The notes under the pieces were generated by a model. The model had not been told where the DNA came from, ran no database searches, and saw only the letters and a list, made by a program, of their open reading frames with translations. A stretch of 64,000 nt of DNA, taken from a virus. Below are positions 46,330 to 55,633 of the stretch, piece after piece (within the stretch, counting starts at the first letter, position 1; each line of letters opens with the position of its first letter). Location of the stretch: IMG/VR virus record IMGVR_UViG_3300008108_000169, positions 1 through 64,000 of that record, one strand, 5' to 3'. The position numbers and the translations under genes are program-made.

Positions 46330-47430
46330 TTAAATTGCTGGTAATTTATCGTAATCAATTACGTCACTCATAACACCAATGACATAATTCGTTGATTCGT
46401 TTTCTTGTAGTGCAGTTTGTTTTTTGCTAGTATCGCTATGTTTATTGAACCACGGAATCGGTGTTGTCTTTGATGCAGAATTCCAGTACTTGATTCCAAT
46501 GTCTTTAAGAGCACCAACTGCTGTGTAGTCAACAAAATCTTTTAGAATATTTGCGTTAAGACCGATAACAGGTCCTTTCATAAACAAATAGTCTGCCCAT
46601 GCTTTTTCTTCTGCAATGACATCCTTATATATCTGTAAGACTTCTTCTTGACATTCCTGTGCGGCCCTAGCAAAACGTGGATCTTCTTTAACTACTTGAT
46701 TAATTAACCAAGCTGTCCAACCTTTGTGTAGTAGTTCGTCTTGTAGAATTAGGCTGATGATGTTGCCATTACCAATAAAGATCTTGTTCTCAACCATTGC
46801 TAGACTTGTAGCAAATGACACCATAAAGCGGAATGCTTCTAAGGCATAACTCGCATGTAAAGCGAGGTAAATGGCCTTGATATGAATCTCTTCAGGTACC
46901 ACTTCGCCAAGCTCTTTCCTGCTGTTGATGATATGCAGGTCATCATAATAACGTCCAACACTTGATGCCATATCGACAATTTCTTTAGTGTCATGGATTG
47001 TATTGAATATGTCTTTTGGTACATTGTAAATATTCCGAATAATATGACTGTAACTACGGCTATGAATGTTAGTTTCAAAGAATGTCCAGTTGTAGACCAA
47101 TGCTTCTAGTTCTGGAAGACTTACGACCGGAGTAAAGATTTGACTTGGGCCGCGACCTTGCAGACTGTCAAGAGCAGTTTGCCTAAGCAGGTTGCTAGTG
47201 AAGATATGTTTAACTGCATCTGATGCATCCTTAAAATCTTGTGCATCTTTGGTTAGACTAATCTCTTCTGGAACCCAAAAGAAACCCCTAGCTGTCTTTT
47301 CAAAGTCTGCAATCTTGTTATACTTTACTTCTTCAAATCGTTGAATGGTAACTGGGCCCGCTGGATCCAAAAACATTTTACGACTCAAGTAGTCAGTTTT
47401 TGTCTGTAAGTTATATTGTTGTTTGCTCAT
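46330..47430 (-). CDS. nrdB: Ribonucleotide reductase beta subunit NrdB
   Basis: 366 aa from MSKQQYNLQTKTDYLSR; a longer upstream reading is rejected because the ATG overlaps the aldolase stop (TAATG). Has the di-iron ligands in the RDLLQ-like SLPELEALVYNWTFFETNIHSRSYSH segment (E, E, H) and a second E-x2-H later (DELLHKGW). Provides the tyrosyl radical for class Ia RNR. Confidence 0.93.
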   Translation of the reverse strand: MSKQQYNLQTKTDYLSRKMFLDPAGPVTIQRFEEVKYNKIADFEKTARGFFWVPEEISLTKDAQDFKDASDAVKHIFTSNLLRQTALDSLQGRGPSQIFTPVVSLPELEALVYNWTFFETNIHSRSYSHIIRNIYNVPKDIFNTIHDTKEIVDMASSVGRYYDDLHIINSRKELGEVVPEEIHIKAIYLALHASYALEAFRFMVSFATSLAMVENKIFIGNGNIISLILQDELLHKGWTAWLINQVVKEDPRFARAAQECQEEVLQIYKDVIAEEKAWADYLFMKGPVIGLNANILKDFVDYTAVGALKDIGIKYWNSASKTTPIPWFNKHSDTSKKQTALQENESTNYVIGVMSDVIDYDKLPAI

Positions 47431-48086
47431 TAGTAATTTCCTGATGCAAGAACAATCTTGCAAATATGTTCTAATCGTTCTATATGTTCGTAGGCACGCC
47501 AAGGACTAGTATCGATAGCAACTACACCATGTCCTTTGATGCCTACTATATCAAATTTAATATTGCCATCACGATCTAATTGTAACTTCTCGTGACATTG
47601 ATTTCCTAGTTCTTCGGAAATTGGGGGTACGTCACCTACATTCGGAGCAACTTTAGTGTACCGACTAAGCTCTGGAAAATATTGGCAGAGAGTATTCAAT
47701 TCGATTCCGGCATGCATAGCCGCAACAGTATAAGTTGGATGCACATGAATCACTACCCGAACGTCGTCCTTGTGTTGTCCCATTTCTTTTTGTAATCCAA
47801 AATGTAATGGGATCTCTCCAGATGGTCTTAGTTTGGCGCTGATATCAGTATATTGTATATCTTCCCAACTGTAGTTAAATGCGGCACTACCTACACCACT
47901 ATTAATAGTTCTCCAAATTTTAATTTTCTTGAACTGATCAGGTTGTAGTGTTTGCTTACGGACACCGCTAGGTGTAATATAAAAGTGATCACGGTCGTGG
48001 TGACGAATACTTACATTACCATCACGACTGGTAATCCAATTACGTTGATAAGCATCTTTAAGAACTTCACAAATAGTTTCTAACAT
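47430..48086 (-). CDS. Class II aldolase/adducin-like protein
   Basis: 218 aa. Zinc-ligand motifs VVIHVHPTYTVAAM and KGHGVVAIDTS, plus SGEIPLHFGLQ, match class II aldolases (fuculose-phosphate aldolase or methylthioribulose dehydratase types). It lies between nrdA and nrdB, overlapping both. Specific sugar unknown. Confidence 0.85.
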   Translation of the reverse strand: MLETICEVLKDAYQRNWITSRDGNVSIRHHDRDHFYITPSGVRKQTLQPDQFKKIKIWRTINSGVGSAAFNYSWEDIQYTDISAKLRPSGEIPLHFGLQKEMGQHKDDVRVVIHVHPTYTVAAMHAGIELNTLCQYFPELSRYTKVAPNVGDVPPISEELGNQCHEKLQLDRDGNIKFDIVGIKGHGVVAIDTSPWRAYEHIERLEHICKIVLASGNY

Positions 48087-50434
48087 TATAACTTACACGC
48101 CTCACAATCTTCTTCTACCATCTCGACATCGACACTATGCCCATTCATTCCAGCTGTGTGGTATCCGTTAACTTCCGATGCTACTTCGATTGCTTTACTG
48201 CCTGCTTTATTAATTAGGCTGTAGTAGAAAGTCTTAATACCCCATAGCTGTGCTTGCATTAAGTTCTTAGCAATTAGTGTAGTTGGTACTTTGCGCTCTG
48301 GGAAGTGTGCAGGATTATAGAATGTGTTTGTTGAGATACTTTGATCAACATAGACTTGGAGAACAGCCGCTGTTTTTAAATATCCTACACAGTCAGTTTG
48401 ATCCCACATCAATTGATACTTGTTCTTTAGTTTATGATAATCCGGAACAACTTGTGTGAATGATCCTGCCTTAGACTCTTTAGTACTAATAAGGCTCATC
48501 GGCATTTCTATTCCATTTGTACTATTAATAACAACACTACTAGACTCAACTGGAGCAATAGCCATAAGTGTAGCATTTCGTACGCCATGTTCCTTCATCT
48601 CCTTACGTAGTGGTTCCCAGTCAAGCTCTGGTTTAAAGTTTGCTAGTTCGTTTACACCCTTAGCACGGATTTCCCATGGAAATATACCTTGACCATAGCG
48701 TGTCTTATCACTGTCTAAACATTTTCCACGTTCTTTAGCTAGTTCAACCGTTGCTTCTGTTAGATAATAGGCTTGATGCTCCATCCAGCTCTTAACTTCT
48801 GCTAGTGCATCTTTCTCACCATACTTATGACCTCGCTTGGCATGCCAGTAGGCTAGATTAGTTACGCCAATACCCAGTGGTTGAATTTCGTCGTTACTTA
48901 ATTTAGATTGGATGCTAAGAAAGTCTTGGTAATCCAATATATTGCAAAGACTACGCTGAAGTATCCTGCAAGCACGACGCATATCTTCGGGATTACGGAA
49001 CGCTCCCCAGTTGATGCTGCCAAGAGTACATAAAGCGATGCGGCCGGAAGGGTCATCGAGGCGCTTAAAACTACGAGTAGGTAAAAGTATTTCACAGCAT
49101 AAGTTTGACTGATAGATAGTGTGGTACTCAGGATCAAATGGCCCTTGGTTCATGACATTATCAATGAACACCAGGTAGATGCGACCTGTATCAGTCCTCT
49201 CCTTTAAAATACCACCTTTAAATACATCTTCGGCATTCATCGACTTCTTACGAAGGCCGGCCTGCTTCTCATATTTGACATACAATTTTTCGAATAATTC
49301 GGTGTCTCTGTAAAAGGCTTCGTACAAGTCAGGCACTTCATTAGGATCAAAAAACGTAATGTTTTCTTTATTTTTGAAACGGCGCCAAAAGAATGCTGAT
49401 AGCACCACTCCGTAGTCCATGTGACGCACACGAGTTTCTTCAGTTCCTTGATTGTTCTTAAGGACAATGAGGTCGTCAAACTGATGATGCCAAATAGGAT
49501 AAAAGACTGTAGCACTAGCGTTACGTATTCCACCTTGACTGCAACTCCTTAAATCTCCAAACCATTTCTTTAGAAATGGGATCATACCAGTATGCATGAT
49601 CTCACCACCTCTGATGGGGCTACCTAGTGGACGTAGACGCCCAATCTCCAAACCAATGCCAGCACGTTTGCTGGCATACTTGGCCATCATCTCACCAGAA
49701 GCAAATATGCTATCCAGATCGTCGTCACTGCGGATAAGAACACAACTAGAAAACTGTTTAGTAGGAGTCCCGAGGCCAGCCAACACAGGTGTAGCAAGAG
49801 TAAACAGACCATCTGAAGCACAGTTGTAGTACTCTTTGATGTAACGCATACGGGCCGCATTAGGTTCCTCTTTATGGAATACAGTCGCGGCCGCAACCAT
49901 ATAACGAACCTGTGGTGTTTCATAGATTTCCTTTGTCGCACGATTGCGTACCAAATATTTTTCAATCAACTGCTCAATAGCGGCGTACGAGTATGTTTCG
50001 TCTTTTTCGTGATCGATAAACTCGTCCATCTTATTCCAATCATCTTCTGAATACCAGTTTAGCAACTCTGGAGTATATAGACCAATGTCTACATTTCGTT
50101 TGACAATTTCGTATAGACGAGGAACTTGATAGTCTCCGTACACATCCTTTCGCAACATACTAAGACGTTGTTTGCCTGCTACATATTGATAATTGGTGTG
50201 CCCTACATCTGGATTATGTTCTACATCAATAAGATCAACGATTGCTCTAAGAGTTATTTCGTCGATTTCTCTAGTAGTAATTCCATCATAGAAATGTGGT
50301 TGACTCTTAATTTCTATCATTGATTGGCTAACGTCGGCAATACCACTGCATACTTTCGCTACCTGAGCTTGCCATTTTTCTACTGCTAGTGGTTCACGCT
50401 TTCCGGATCTTTTAATTACTGTAATGTTATTCAT
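48086..50434 (-). CDS. nrdA: Ribonucleotide reductase alpha subunit NrdA
   Basis: 782 aa. Class I RNR large chain with the C-terminal redox Cys pair (EEDCEACKL) and catalytic core (NLCCEILLPT, RIALCTLGSINWGA). Makes dNTPs for phage replication. A promoter (TTGACC, 17 bp, TATAAT) is at 50610-50638. Heads the operon nrdA-aldolase-nrdB-glutaredoxin. Confidence 0.96.
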   Translation of the reverse strand: MNNITVIKRSGKREPLAVEKWQAQVAKVCSGIADVSQSMIEIKSQPHFYDGITTREIDEITLRAIVDLIDVEHNPDVGHTNYQYVAGKQRLSMLRKDVYGDYQVPRLYEIVKRNVDIGLYTPELLNWYSEDDWNKMDEFIDHEKDETYSYAAIEQLIEKYLVRNRATKEIYETPQVRYMVAAATVFHKEEPNAARMRYIKEYYNCASDGLFTLATPVLAGLGTPTKQFSSCVLIRSDDDLDSIFASGEMMAKYASKRAGIGLEIGRLRPLGSPIRGGEIMHTGMIPFLKKWFGDLRSCSQGGIRNASATVFYPIWHHQFDDLIVLKNNQGTEETRVRHMDYGVVLSAFFWRRFKNKENITFFDPNEVPDLYEAFYRDTELFEKLYVKYEKQAGLRKKSMNAEDVFKGGILKERTDTGRIYLVFIDNVMNQGPFDPEYHTIYQSNLCCEILLPTRSFKRLDDPSGRIALCTLGSINWGAFRNPEDMRRACRILQRSLCNILDYQDFLSIQSKLSNDEIQPLGIGVTNLAYWHAKRGHKYGEKDALAEVKSWMEHQAYYLTEATVELAKERGKCLDSDKTRYGQGIFPWEIRAKGVNELANFKPELDWEPLRKEMKEHGVRNATLMAIAPVESSSVVINSTNGIEMPMSLISTKESKAGSFTQVVPDYHKLKNKYQLMWDQTDCVGYLKTAAVLQVYVDQSISTNTFYNPAHFPERKVPTTLIAKNLMQAQLWGIKTFYYSLINKAGSKAIEVASEVNGYHTAGMNGHSVDVEMVEEDCEACKL

Positions 50435-50681
50435 GTCTTTTACGCTCTTTGTGTATGGTTCTATATTGTTGTTTATTATGATTAGGAAGTATTTAGTGGC
50501 TCATACCGAACCAAAGAAATATCGTGGTTCTCAATGGTTTAAGCCTTGATTTTGCTTGATTTTGGAAAAAAAATTTTTCAACACGAACCTTATCAAAGAT
50601 ATAAAGTAAATTATATGCGTATTTTTTGATAAGGTCAAGAAAGATTGATTAGGATGGAAAATAATATTCCATCCAAACCAA
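50435..50681 (-). other. Intergenic region before nrdA
   Basis: Holds the nrdA promoter and, next to the tail-gene stop, a hairpin GGATGGAATATTATTTTCCATCC (terminator-like, weak U run). The rest is A/T-rich leader with no further feature seen. Confidence 0.6.
50610..50638 (-). promoter_or_regulatory. Sigma70-type promoter for nrd operon
   Basis: TTGACC (50633-50638), 17-bp spacer, TATAAT (50610-50615). It overlaps the inverted repeat CTTATCAAA/TTTGATAAG, a possible operator. Confidence 0.75.
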
Positions 50682-52871
50682 TTACATGATTGCAGTATAT
50701 GAATATGTAAATGTGCCACTAGCCAAATCATTTACGACACGTAGGGCAACTGCTCGAGGAGTGTCTGTACCACCAAACACTGATCCATTTTCATTTAATA
50801 GAACTGCTGAGAATTCTAAGTCTAACGATGATTCTTCAGATACTCCGGTGATAACGTAATCGTCGGAAAGCTGGAGTTTGTTTTGACCGGTGGAATCACT
50901 TGCATCAACATCAACTAGTAATGATATTTTTCCTTTTCTAGTAAAAGTATTACTGTCTGCTTTGAAAACATAATCAATAACATAACTTATTGATCCACTA
51001 GCTGTCCCATTAGCACCTGTTGAGATTGGTAATACAGTAACCAATGATGGACTTGAAATCGGTCCAAGGTTTACTTGCCTTGTTGCATATGATGTATAGG
51101 TAACATTTCCTGCAACTTCTGGAATATATGGTATCAACGACAGGTCTCCAACTAGTGTTGGATGGGTGCTTGAATTAAATGTTCCAGTCATATTTCCTGT
51201 AGAAACAGTTAATGATCTTTGTGGGCCGCCTAAAGTGTTGCTAATCGAAAACGTATTATCATCAACAATATTTTGAACATAATATGTTGTTCCAGAAGTA
51301 ACACCACCTAAGTTGCTGTTAAATGTAATAGGTGTTCCTACTACTAATACATCCGTTGACTGGCTCGATTCAATAGTAAATGCTGTTGATGATGAACTTA
51401 CGATTGTTAATGTGTCTTGATCTGCAAAGGCTTCTGTAAAAGTTGTTTCGCCTACCGGTCTTATTTTCAAATTACTAAAATTGTTAAATTCAGTTAGATA
51501 TCTTGTTACAAGAGTTATTGTTGAATCTGAAGTATAATCTTGTTTCAACGTTCCTCTAACTAGTGTTGTATTCTGCTCAATAGTATCTCCGCGACTAGCA
51601 GTTATAGGAGCACTCAATGTTAAGTCAACTGTAAATGACAGCACTGACAGTGATTCTTCTCTATCGGATTGATTATTACTACTTACATTACCTATTGAGC
51701 CGAACCACATCTGAGGATACTCTGGAAAGAAAACGCCGGCGCCGTCGTTACCAACATTAACTAATTTAGAATCTTCTACAGTATTTCCTTTGCCTCTACC
51801 GATGTAAACAGCATGTCTCATTATATCTTCAAACTTACAAGAGCTAATCTGTGTTTCTCTAGGACCATATTGTTGTCCAACTGTAGTACCGTCAGCAGTT
51901 TCGCCTAGAACGAATCCCTGGCGGCAATCTCTTACTACGCATTCAGTAAATTGATTATTTAAAATATCTTGATTAGCATATACAGCAAAGCTAAATCCGA
52001 ATATATTAATTCTATTAAACACGTTGTCCTGGCAGGTAACAATGCTAGATACAGCATTCATAACTATACCTTTACTGTCAGGATCATATATACCTTGCCA
52101 GCTACCTTCTATTACTAGATCTTCGAACACACTGTCTTTAACTGCATCTAGTTGTAGTACAGTTTGATCATTGTCATTACTCTTAAGAGTCATACCTTTG
52201 ATTATAATGTGTCTTGGCTGTGTATTTGCTGTTGTACTACCTAATGCACTTGGATTGTCAATAACCGAACTATCATTAATAAATTGAATTACAGGACCAT
52301 TGCCTGTATGAGAAATAATAGTGCTGTTTGGGCCTGCGCCAATTAAACTGGCATAACTTGGAATATATAGTGTTCTTGTAGTTTTGTAAATGCCCGGAGG
52401 TAATTCTAAAATCACACGAGCTTTAGCACCATCAGCGTCTTCAACTGATGCTTTTGTTGTTGGGTTGAGAAATAATTGATCTATGGCACGTTGTAATGCA
52501 TCAGTGTCATCTGTTGTGCTGTTGGCTTCTGTTCCGAAGTCAGCTGTAGTAACTCTCTCATCTAACCGATCTTGTAGATCTCTTGATACAGGGTCGTTTG
52601 TTGATGGACCTGTTTGTATGGCAGGATCATTAACTTTATAAATGTAACTTAATAAATTTAGTAGGTTACCCTGAGCAGTTAGGTCACGCTCAGTTAGAAT
52701 CTTTGTATTACCTACAGCAGGTGCACCTTCAGAAACAGACCCGTTACCAATATAAAGCTCTTGGGTATCTAGAGACCACGCTAGTTCGCCCGAAGCTAAC
52801 TGCGGAAGTCCTGTTCCTGATAGTGATTTTCCTCTGCGTATTTGAATACGGCTGATTTGCACAACTGCCAT
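50682..52871 (-). CDS. Tail protein with pectate-lyase-like beta helix
   Basis: 729 aa. The N-terminal LPQLASGELAWSLDTQELYIG block is the common phage tail-fibre start (Mtd/hyaluronidase-type). Then a parallel beta-helix domain (DDTDALQRAID, ARVILELPPGIYKTTRTL, SLIGAGPNSTII) as in pectate_lyase_3 tail spikes, followed by beta-sandwich domains. Probably binds or degrades a host glycan. Late promoter just upstream. Confidence 0.85.
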   Translation of the reverse strand: MAVVQISRIQIRRGKSLSGTGLPQLASGELAWSLDTQELYIGNGSVSEGAPAVGNTKILTERDLTAQGNLLNLLSYIYKVNDPAIQTGPSTNDPVSRDLQDRLDERVTTADFGTEANSTTDDTDALQRAIDQLFLNPTTKASVEDADGAKARVILELPPGIYKTTRTLYIPSYASLIGAGPNSTIISHTGNGPVIQFINDSSVIDNPSALGSTTANTQPRHIIIKGMTLKSNDNDQTVLQLDAVKDSVFEDLVIEGSWQGIYDPDSKGIVMNAVSSIVTCQDNVFNRINIFGFSFAVYANQDILNNQFTECVVRDCRQGFVLGETADGTTVGQQYGPRETQISSCKFEDIMRHAVYIGRGKGNTVEDSKLVNVGNDGAGVFFPEYPQMWFGSIGNVSSNNQSDREESLSVLSFTVDLTLSAPITASRGDTIEQNTTLVRGTLKQDYTSDSTITLVTRYLTEFNNFSNLKIRPVGETTFTEAFADQDTLTIVSSSSTAFTIESSQSTDVLVVGTPITFNSNLGGVTSGTTYYVQNIVDDNTFSISNTLGGPQRSLTVSTGNMTGTFNSSTHPTLVGDLSLIPYIPEVAGNVTYTSYATRQVNLGPISSPSLVTVLPISTGANGTASGSISYVIDYVFKADSNTFTRKGKISLLVDVDASDSTGQNKLQLSDDYVITGVSEESSLDLEFSAVLLNENGSVFGGTDTPRAVALRVVNDLASGTFTYSYTAIM

Positions 52872-52892
52872 AATAATATCCTCTATATAGGA

Positions 52893-52899
52893 TATTTAT
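52893..52899 (-). promoter_or_regulatory. T4-like late promoter core
   Basis: ATAAATA 22 bp before the tail gene, at the end of the nuclease gene. Confidence 0.55.
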
Positions 52900-53618
52900 C
52901 AGTTGTTGCGGTAGTATTCCTCTACTCTGTCCCACCAGCGTTTTTCCCAGTAGTCAAAGTCTTTTGATTCAAGTATAAACTCTTGATATTTGGGTTCTTC
53001 CACCATAATTAACTGCTCGTTTAATTTAGGGCTAACACACATTAAGACAACACCTTTGCGTATGTTTGTACCATGTACTTCATTGTGTGCTAGGGCATAG
53101 GCAGTTAATTGTAGATAATAATCCTCAATCCACTCTTGTTTTTTAGGTTTATTAGTTTGTTTGTAGTCTAGGATACTTTCTTCGTTTAGGTGTAAACCGC
53201 ATCCATCAGTCGTTCCTGCATACAGCCCCGGAAAATACAAAGGAACTTCTACACCCCATACTTCGTTAACATTTTTAAGGCCTTCACTAATAATGTGCTG
53301 TGCCATTTTATGACTTTGTTTACTGTAAGGATTAGTCCCTGGATCGTTTAAGTTTCCTGTAGTAATATAATCTTCTAGAAACTTGTGCATCCTAGTTCCC
53401 CTGCCGGCAGCTTCTGTAACGATAGCCTGTGCCTTTTCTTCACCTACTCGTTTCTTCCAGGCCTGAAGAGCCTGTACTTTTTCAATAGGTTTTGTTTTAT
53501 CTAGGATTGTTGTAACTGACGGAACTTTGCTTCCGTCTGGAGTAGCATAAAGTCTTCGACCTTCTACGCTTTCTCTGCTGATTGGTGTATAATTAAATTT
53601 TGAAGTTAAGAGAGTCAT
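52899..53618 (-). CDS. PD-(D/E)XK exonuclease (MGME1-like)
   Basis: 239 aa. GRGTRMHKFLEDY, GTTDGCGLHLNEESILDYKQTNKPKKQ-type core (catalytic D, ExK as ILDYKQT) and LQLTAYALAH are the motifs of phage MGME1/RecB-like nucleases. The promoter -10 ends 7 bp before the ATG, so the mRNA is probably leaderless, and an 11-bp palindrome covers promoter and start codon. Confidence 0.88.
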   Translation of the reverse strand: MTLLTSKFNYTPISRESVEGRRLYATPDGSKVPSVTTILDKTKPIEKVQALQAWKKRVGEEKAQAIVTEAAGRGTRMHKFLEDYITTGNLNDPGTNPYSKQSHKMAQHIISEGLKNVNEVWGVEVPLYFPGLYAGTTDGCGLHLNEESILDYKQTNKPKKQEWIEDYYLQLTAYALAHNEVHGTNIRKGVVLMCVSPKLNEQLIMVEEPKYQEFILESKDFDYWEKRWWDRVEEYYRNN

Positions 53619-53653
53619 GGTGCAAGTATATAGTCACTTGCACCATTTGTCAA
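53617..53653 (-). promoter_or_regulatory. Promoter overlapped by an 11-bp palindrome at the nuclease start
   Basis: TTGACA (53648-53653), 17-bp spacer, TATACT (53625-53630). Arms ATGGTGCAAGT and ACTTGCACCAT (53617-53627, 53636-53646) flank an 8-nt centre and include the ATG. This looks like a repressor operator or a start-codon hairpin. Confidence 0.7.
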
Positions 53654-53657
53654 TATA

Positions 53658-53987
53658 TTATTTGCCTAGTTTAGTGGCACGTTTAGCCATTTTCTCAACT
53701 TCACTTTGGCCGGAATCTGTTCCTACTTCTGGTTCTTCTTCTGCCGTCTTTAGTGTAAGTCCTGTGCCGTCAAACTTATCTACCATTTTATGTAAAACCT
53801 GTTGTTCAGGTGGTAGTTGATCTTCTTGATCCCAACGAGCGGCAAATGCACGATATGAAACTGGGATGCCCATCTGTTGAAGAGCATCCCAGGTTAGTGA
53901 TGATGTTGAATTTAAATTATCGCCTGAGCTTTGAGCTGTAAACAATGCCCTAACTAATGGATCGATAGTTTCAGTTACTTTTTTTTT
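53658..53987 (-). other. Probable -1 frameshift extension at an A9 run
   Basis: The 327-aa gene ends ISKKK-stop after nine A (53979-53987). A -1 slip continues as VTETIDPLVRALFTAQSSGD for ~107 codons to 53658. The downstream ORF has only a TTG as independent start (53945) and no ribosome site. A fusion protein of ~433 aa is likely. Confidence 0.6.
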
Positions 53988-54958
53988 GAAATTGTAGAAG
54001 CAAGCATCATGCCTAGCTTACGGCTATAATCAATGCTTTCGCGCTTTTCGCGGCCAACTTCAGCTGCCGGGGCGGCCATTGGCTCTTCTTCAGCACCTAA
54101 TTCTGGTGGTGCGCCTAAGTCTGCTGTCATTTCGTCGCCTGTTGGTGCGCCCATTGCCATAGGTGCCTCACCGCCTGATACGATAGATAATGCTGATGAA
54201 AGGCCTGTACGTGATGTTTCAAGTGCTGTATAAATTGCCTCAAGTGCTGGCTTGACTGATTCTTGCCAACGTTGTGCAACGTCGCTACCTTGTGTTTCTC
54301 TTATAGAGTCTACTAATTCTAAAAGCTGTTCTGCCTTCATGGCGGCCACGTCTTCTAGCCACCCTGTGATGCGGTCAACCATATCTTTGGTAGCCATAAT
54401 GGTTTCAGCTTTATCTTCTTCGCCTTCCATTAGAACCCAGCCGGCAACGGATTCGTTTAGGTCGTAACGTAGTTGTAGTTCGGCCTTTAATTCTTCCTTG
54501 TCTGACTCGCCTAGTTCCATACGTGATAAAGCAGTATTGATCCAAGCTGTTGGAACTGACTCACTCATTGCACGTTTGCGAATAGTTGCGAAATAAACAT
54601 TTTCGCCTTTCTCTTTACCATATTGTTTTTTCATAGATGCCTTCATTCCTGAATCGTCTGTTTTAGCTTTGATATCTTTTTCTTTCTTTTTCTCAGCTGG
54701 AGTCATTTCTCTTTCTAGGATCTCTTGATTAATAACATCTAGCATTAGTCTTGTTTTTTGATATGTTGGACTTTCTAGCACAGAATCAAAGCTTTCTGAA
54801 AGCTCTAGTTGGCTTATTCGTGTGCGTAGCTTATTACGTGCATCTTCAAGTTGCACATCTGTAAACTGCTCAAAGTTTAGCTTGTAGCCAAACTGTTTAG
54901 CTAGACTCTCGTTGAGCTGACTAGCTGTAGGTTGTTTTGAAAATTCTCTAATTTGCAT
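53975..54958 (-). CDS. Head-associated protein with capsid-targeting-like N-terminus
   Basis: 327 aa, starts MQIREFSKQPTASQLNE. Helical and charged, with an Ala/Pro/Met-rich linker near 265-300. Related proteins are widespread in T4-like cyanophages; a prohead core/scaffold role is possible. A full TATAAATA promoter (54985-54992) precedes it. The end carries the A9 slippage site. Confidence 0.6.
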   Translation of the reverse strand: MQIREFSKQPTASQLNESLAKQFGYKLNFEQFTDVQLEDARNKLRTRISQLELSESFDSVLESPTYQKTRLMLDVINQEILEREMTPAEKKKEKDIKAKTDDSGMKASMKKQYGKEKGENVYFATIRKRAMSESVPTAWINTALSRMELGESDKEELKAELQLRYDLNESVAGWVLMEGEEDKAETIMATKDMVDRITGWLEDVAAMKAEQLLELVDSIRETQGSDVAQRWQESVKPALEAIYTALETSRTGLSSALSIVSGGEAPMAMGAPTGDEMTADLGAPPELGAEEEPMAAPAAEVGREKRESIDYSRKLGMMLASTISKKK

Positions 54959-54984
54959 GATTCTGTCCTAGAATTCTTATTACG

Positions 54985-54992
54985 TATTTATA
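54985..54992 (-). promoter_or_regulatory. T4-like late promoter (TATAAATA)
   Basis: Full TATAAATA 27 bp before the 327-aa gene. Confidence 0.6.
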
Positions 54993-55443
54993 CAAATGAC
55001 CACTTAAACATCTTAGAAATTTCTTGCTTAAAATGCTGTTCTTTGAATGAGCTAGTTTCAAATCTAGTCAGCAATATCTGATATCTTTCGTAGTCTTTGG
55101 TTAATTTCATATTGTATTTAAACACTTGAGAATCAATATGATTTGCCCAGTATTGTGTATCCAAGCGTTTAATTTCTTGTAGTTTTTCTAACTTAATCTC
55201 GTTATAGGCTTTTGCTGCCATAAGAGCACAGGTTTTTAAGAAAAACTCTCCTACATGCTGATCATGTTTAAAATTATACACAGACCAGTTGCCGGCTTTG
55301 GTCTGTTTAACGATAAAGTCTTCGTAGGATATCGAACCGTTGGGTAAAACTGTAATAGGAAGATTGCGATCTAGCTCTTCCTTAAATTGTTCAGCTAGGG
55401 CTCGTACTTTAGAACGATTGATTTTATGTTTTGATTTTTTCAT
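54988..55443 (-). CDS. Hypothetical helical protein, 151 aa
   Basis: MKKSKHKINRSKVRALAEQF; the start two codons upstream is also possible. Overlaps the preceding gene by 20 bp. Conserved pattern (GSISYEDFIVKQTKAGNWSVYN) seen in T4-like phages, function unknown. Confidence 0.65.
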   Translation of the reverse strand: MKKSKHKINRSKVRALAEQFKEELDRNLPITVLPNGSISYEDFIVKQTKAGNWSVYNFKHDQHVGEFFLKTCALMAAKAYNEIKLEKLQEIKRLDTQYWANHIDSQVFKYNMKLTKDYERYQILLTRFETSSFKEQHFKQEISKMFKWSFV

Positions 55444-55633
55444 TTGCAACTACAGTAGGATTTTCCATTCCTATCTTAGTTACCAAACTTTTGCGGATCA
55501 TGGCCTCAACTTTGAATTGCTCGTGTTCGCTTAGAGTAGAGAGCTTAACTGGACGAGTTAGCTTTTTTAATATTTCTGCTTCTTCGTTAGTAGTCCAGAT
55601 TTCGAAGTTATCAACTAGTTCGCTTATTTTCAT
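55424..55633 (-). CDS. Small protein with capsid-targeting-like N-terminus, 69 aa
   Basis: MKISELVDNFEIWTTNEEAE; helical. Shares the MKI-x-EL start with several genes here. The ATG overlaps the upstream stop (ATGA). Confidence 0.6.
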   Translation of the reverse strand: MKISELVDNFEIWTTNEEAEILKKLTRPVKLSTLSEHEQFKVEAMIRKSLVTKIGMENPTVVANEKIKT

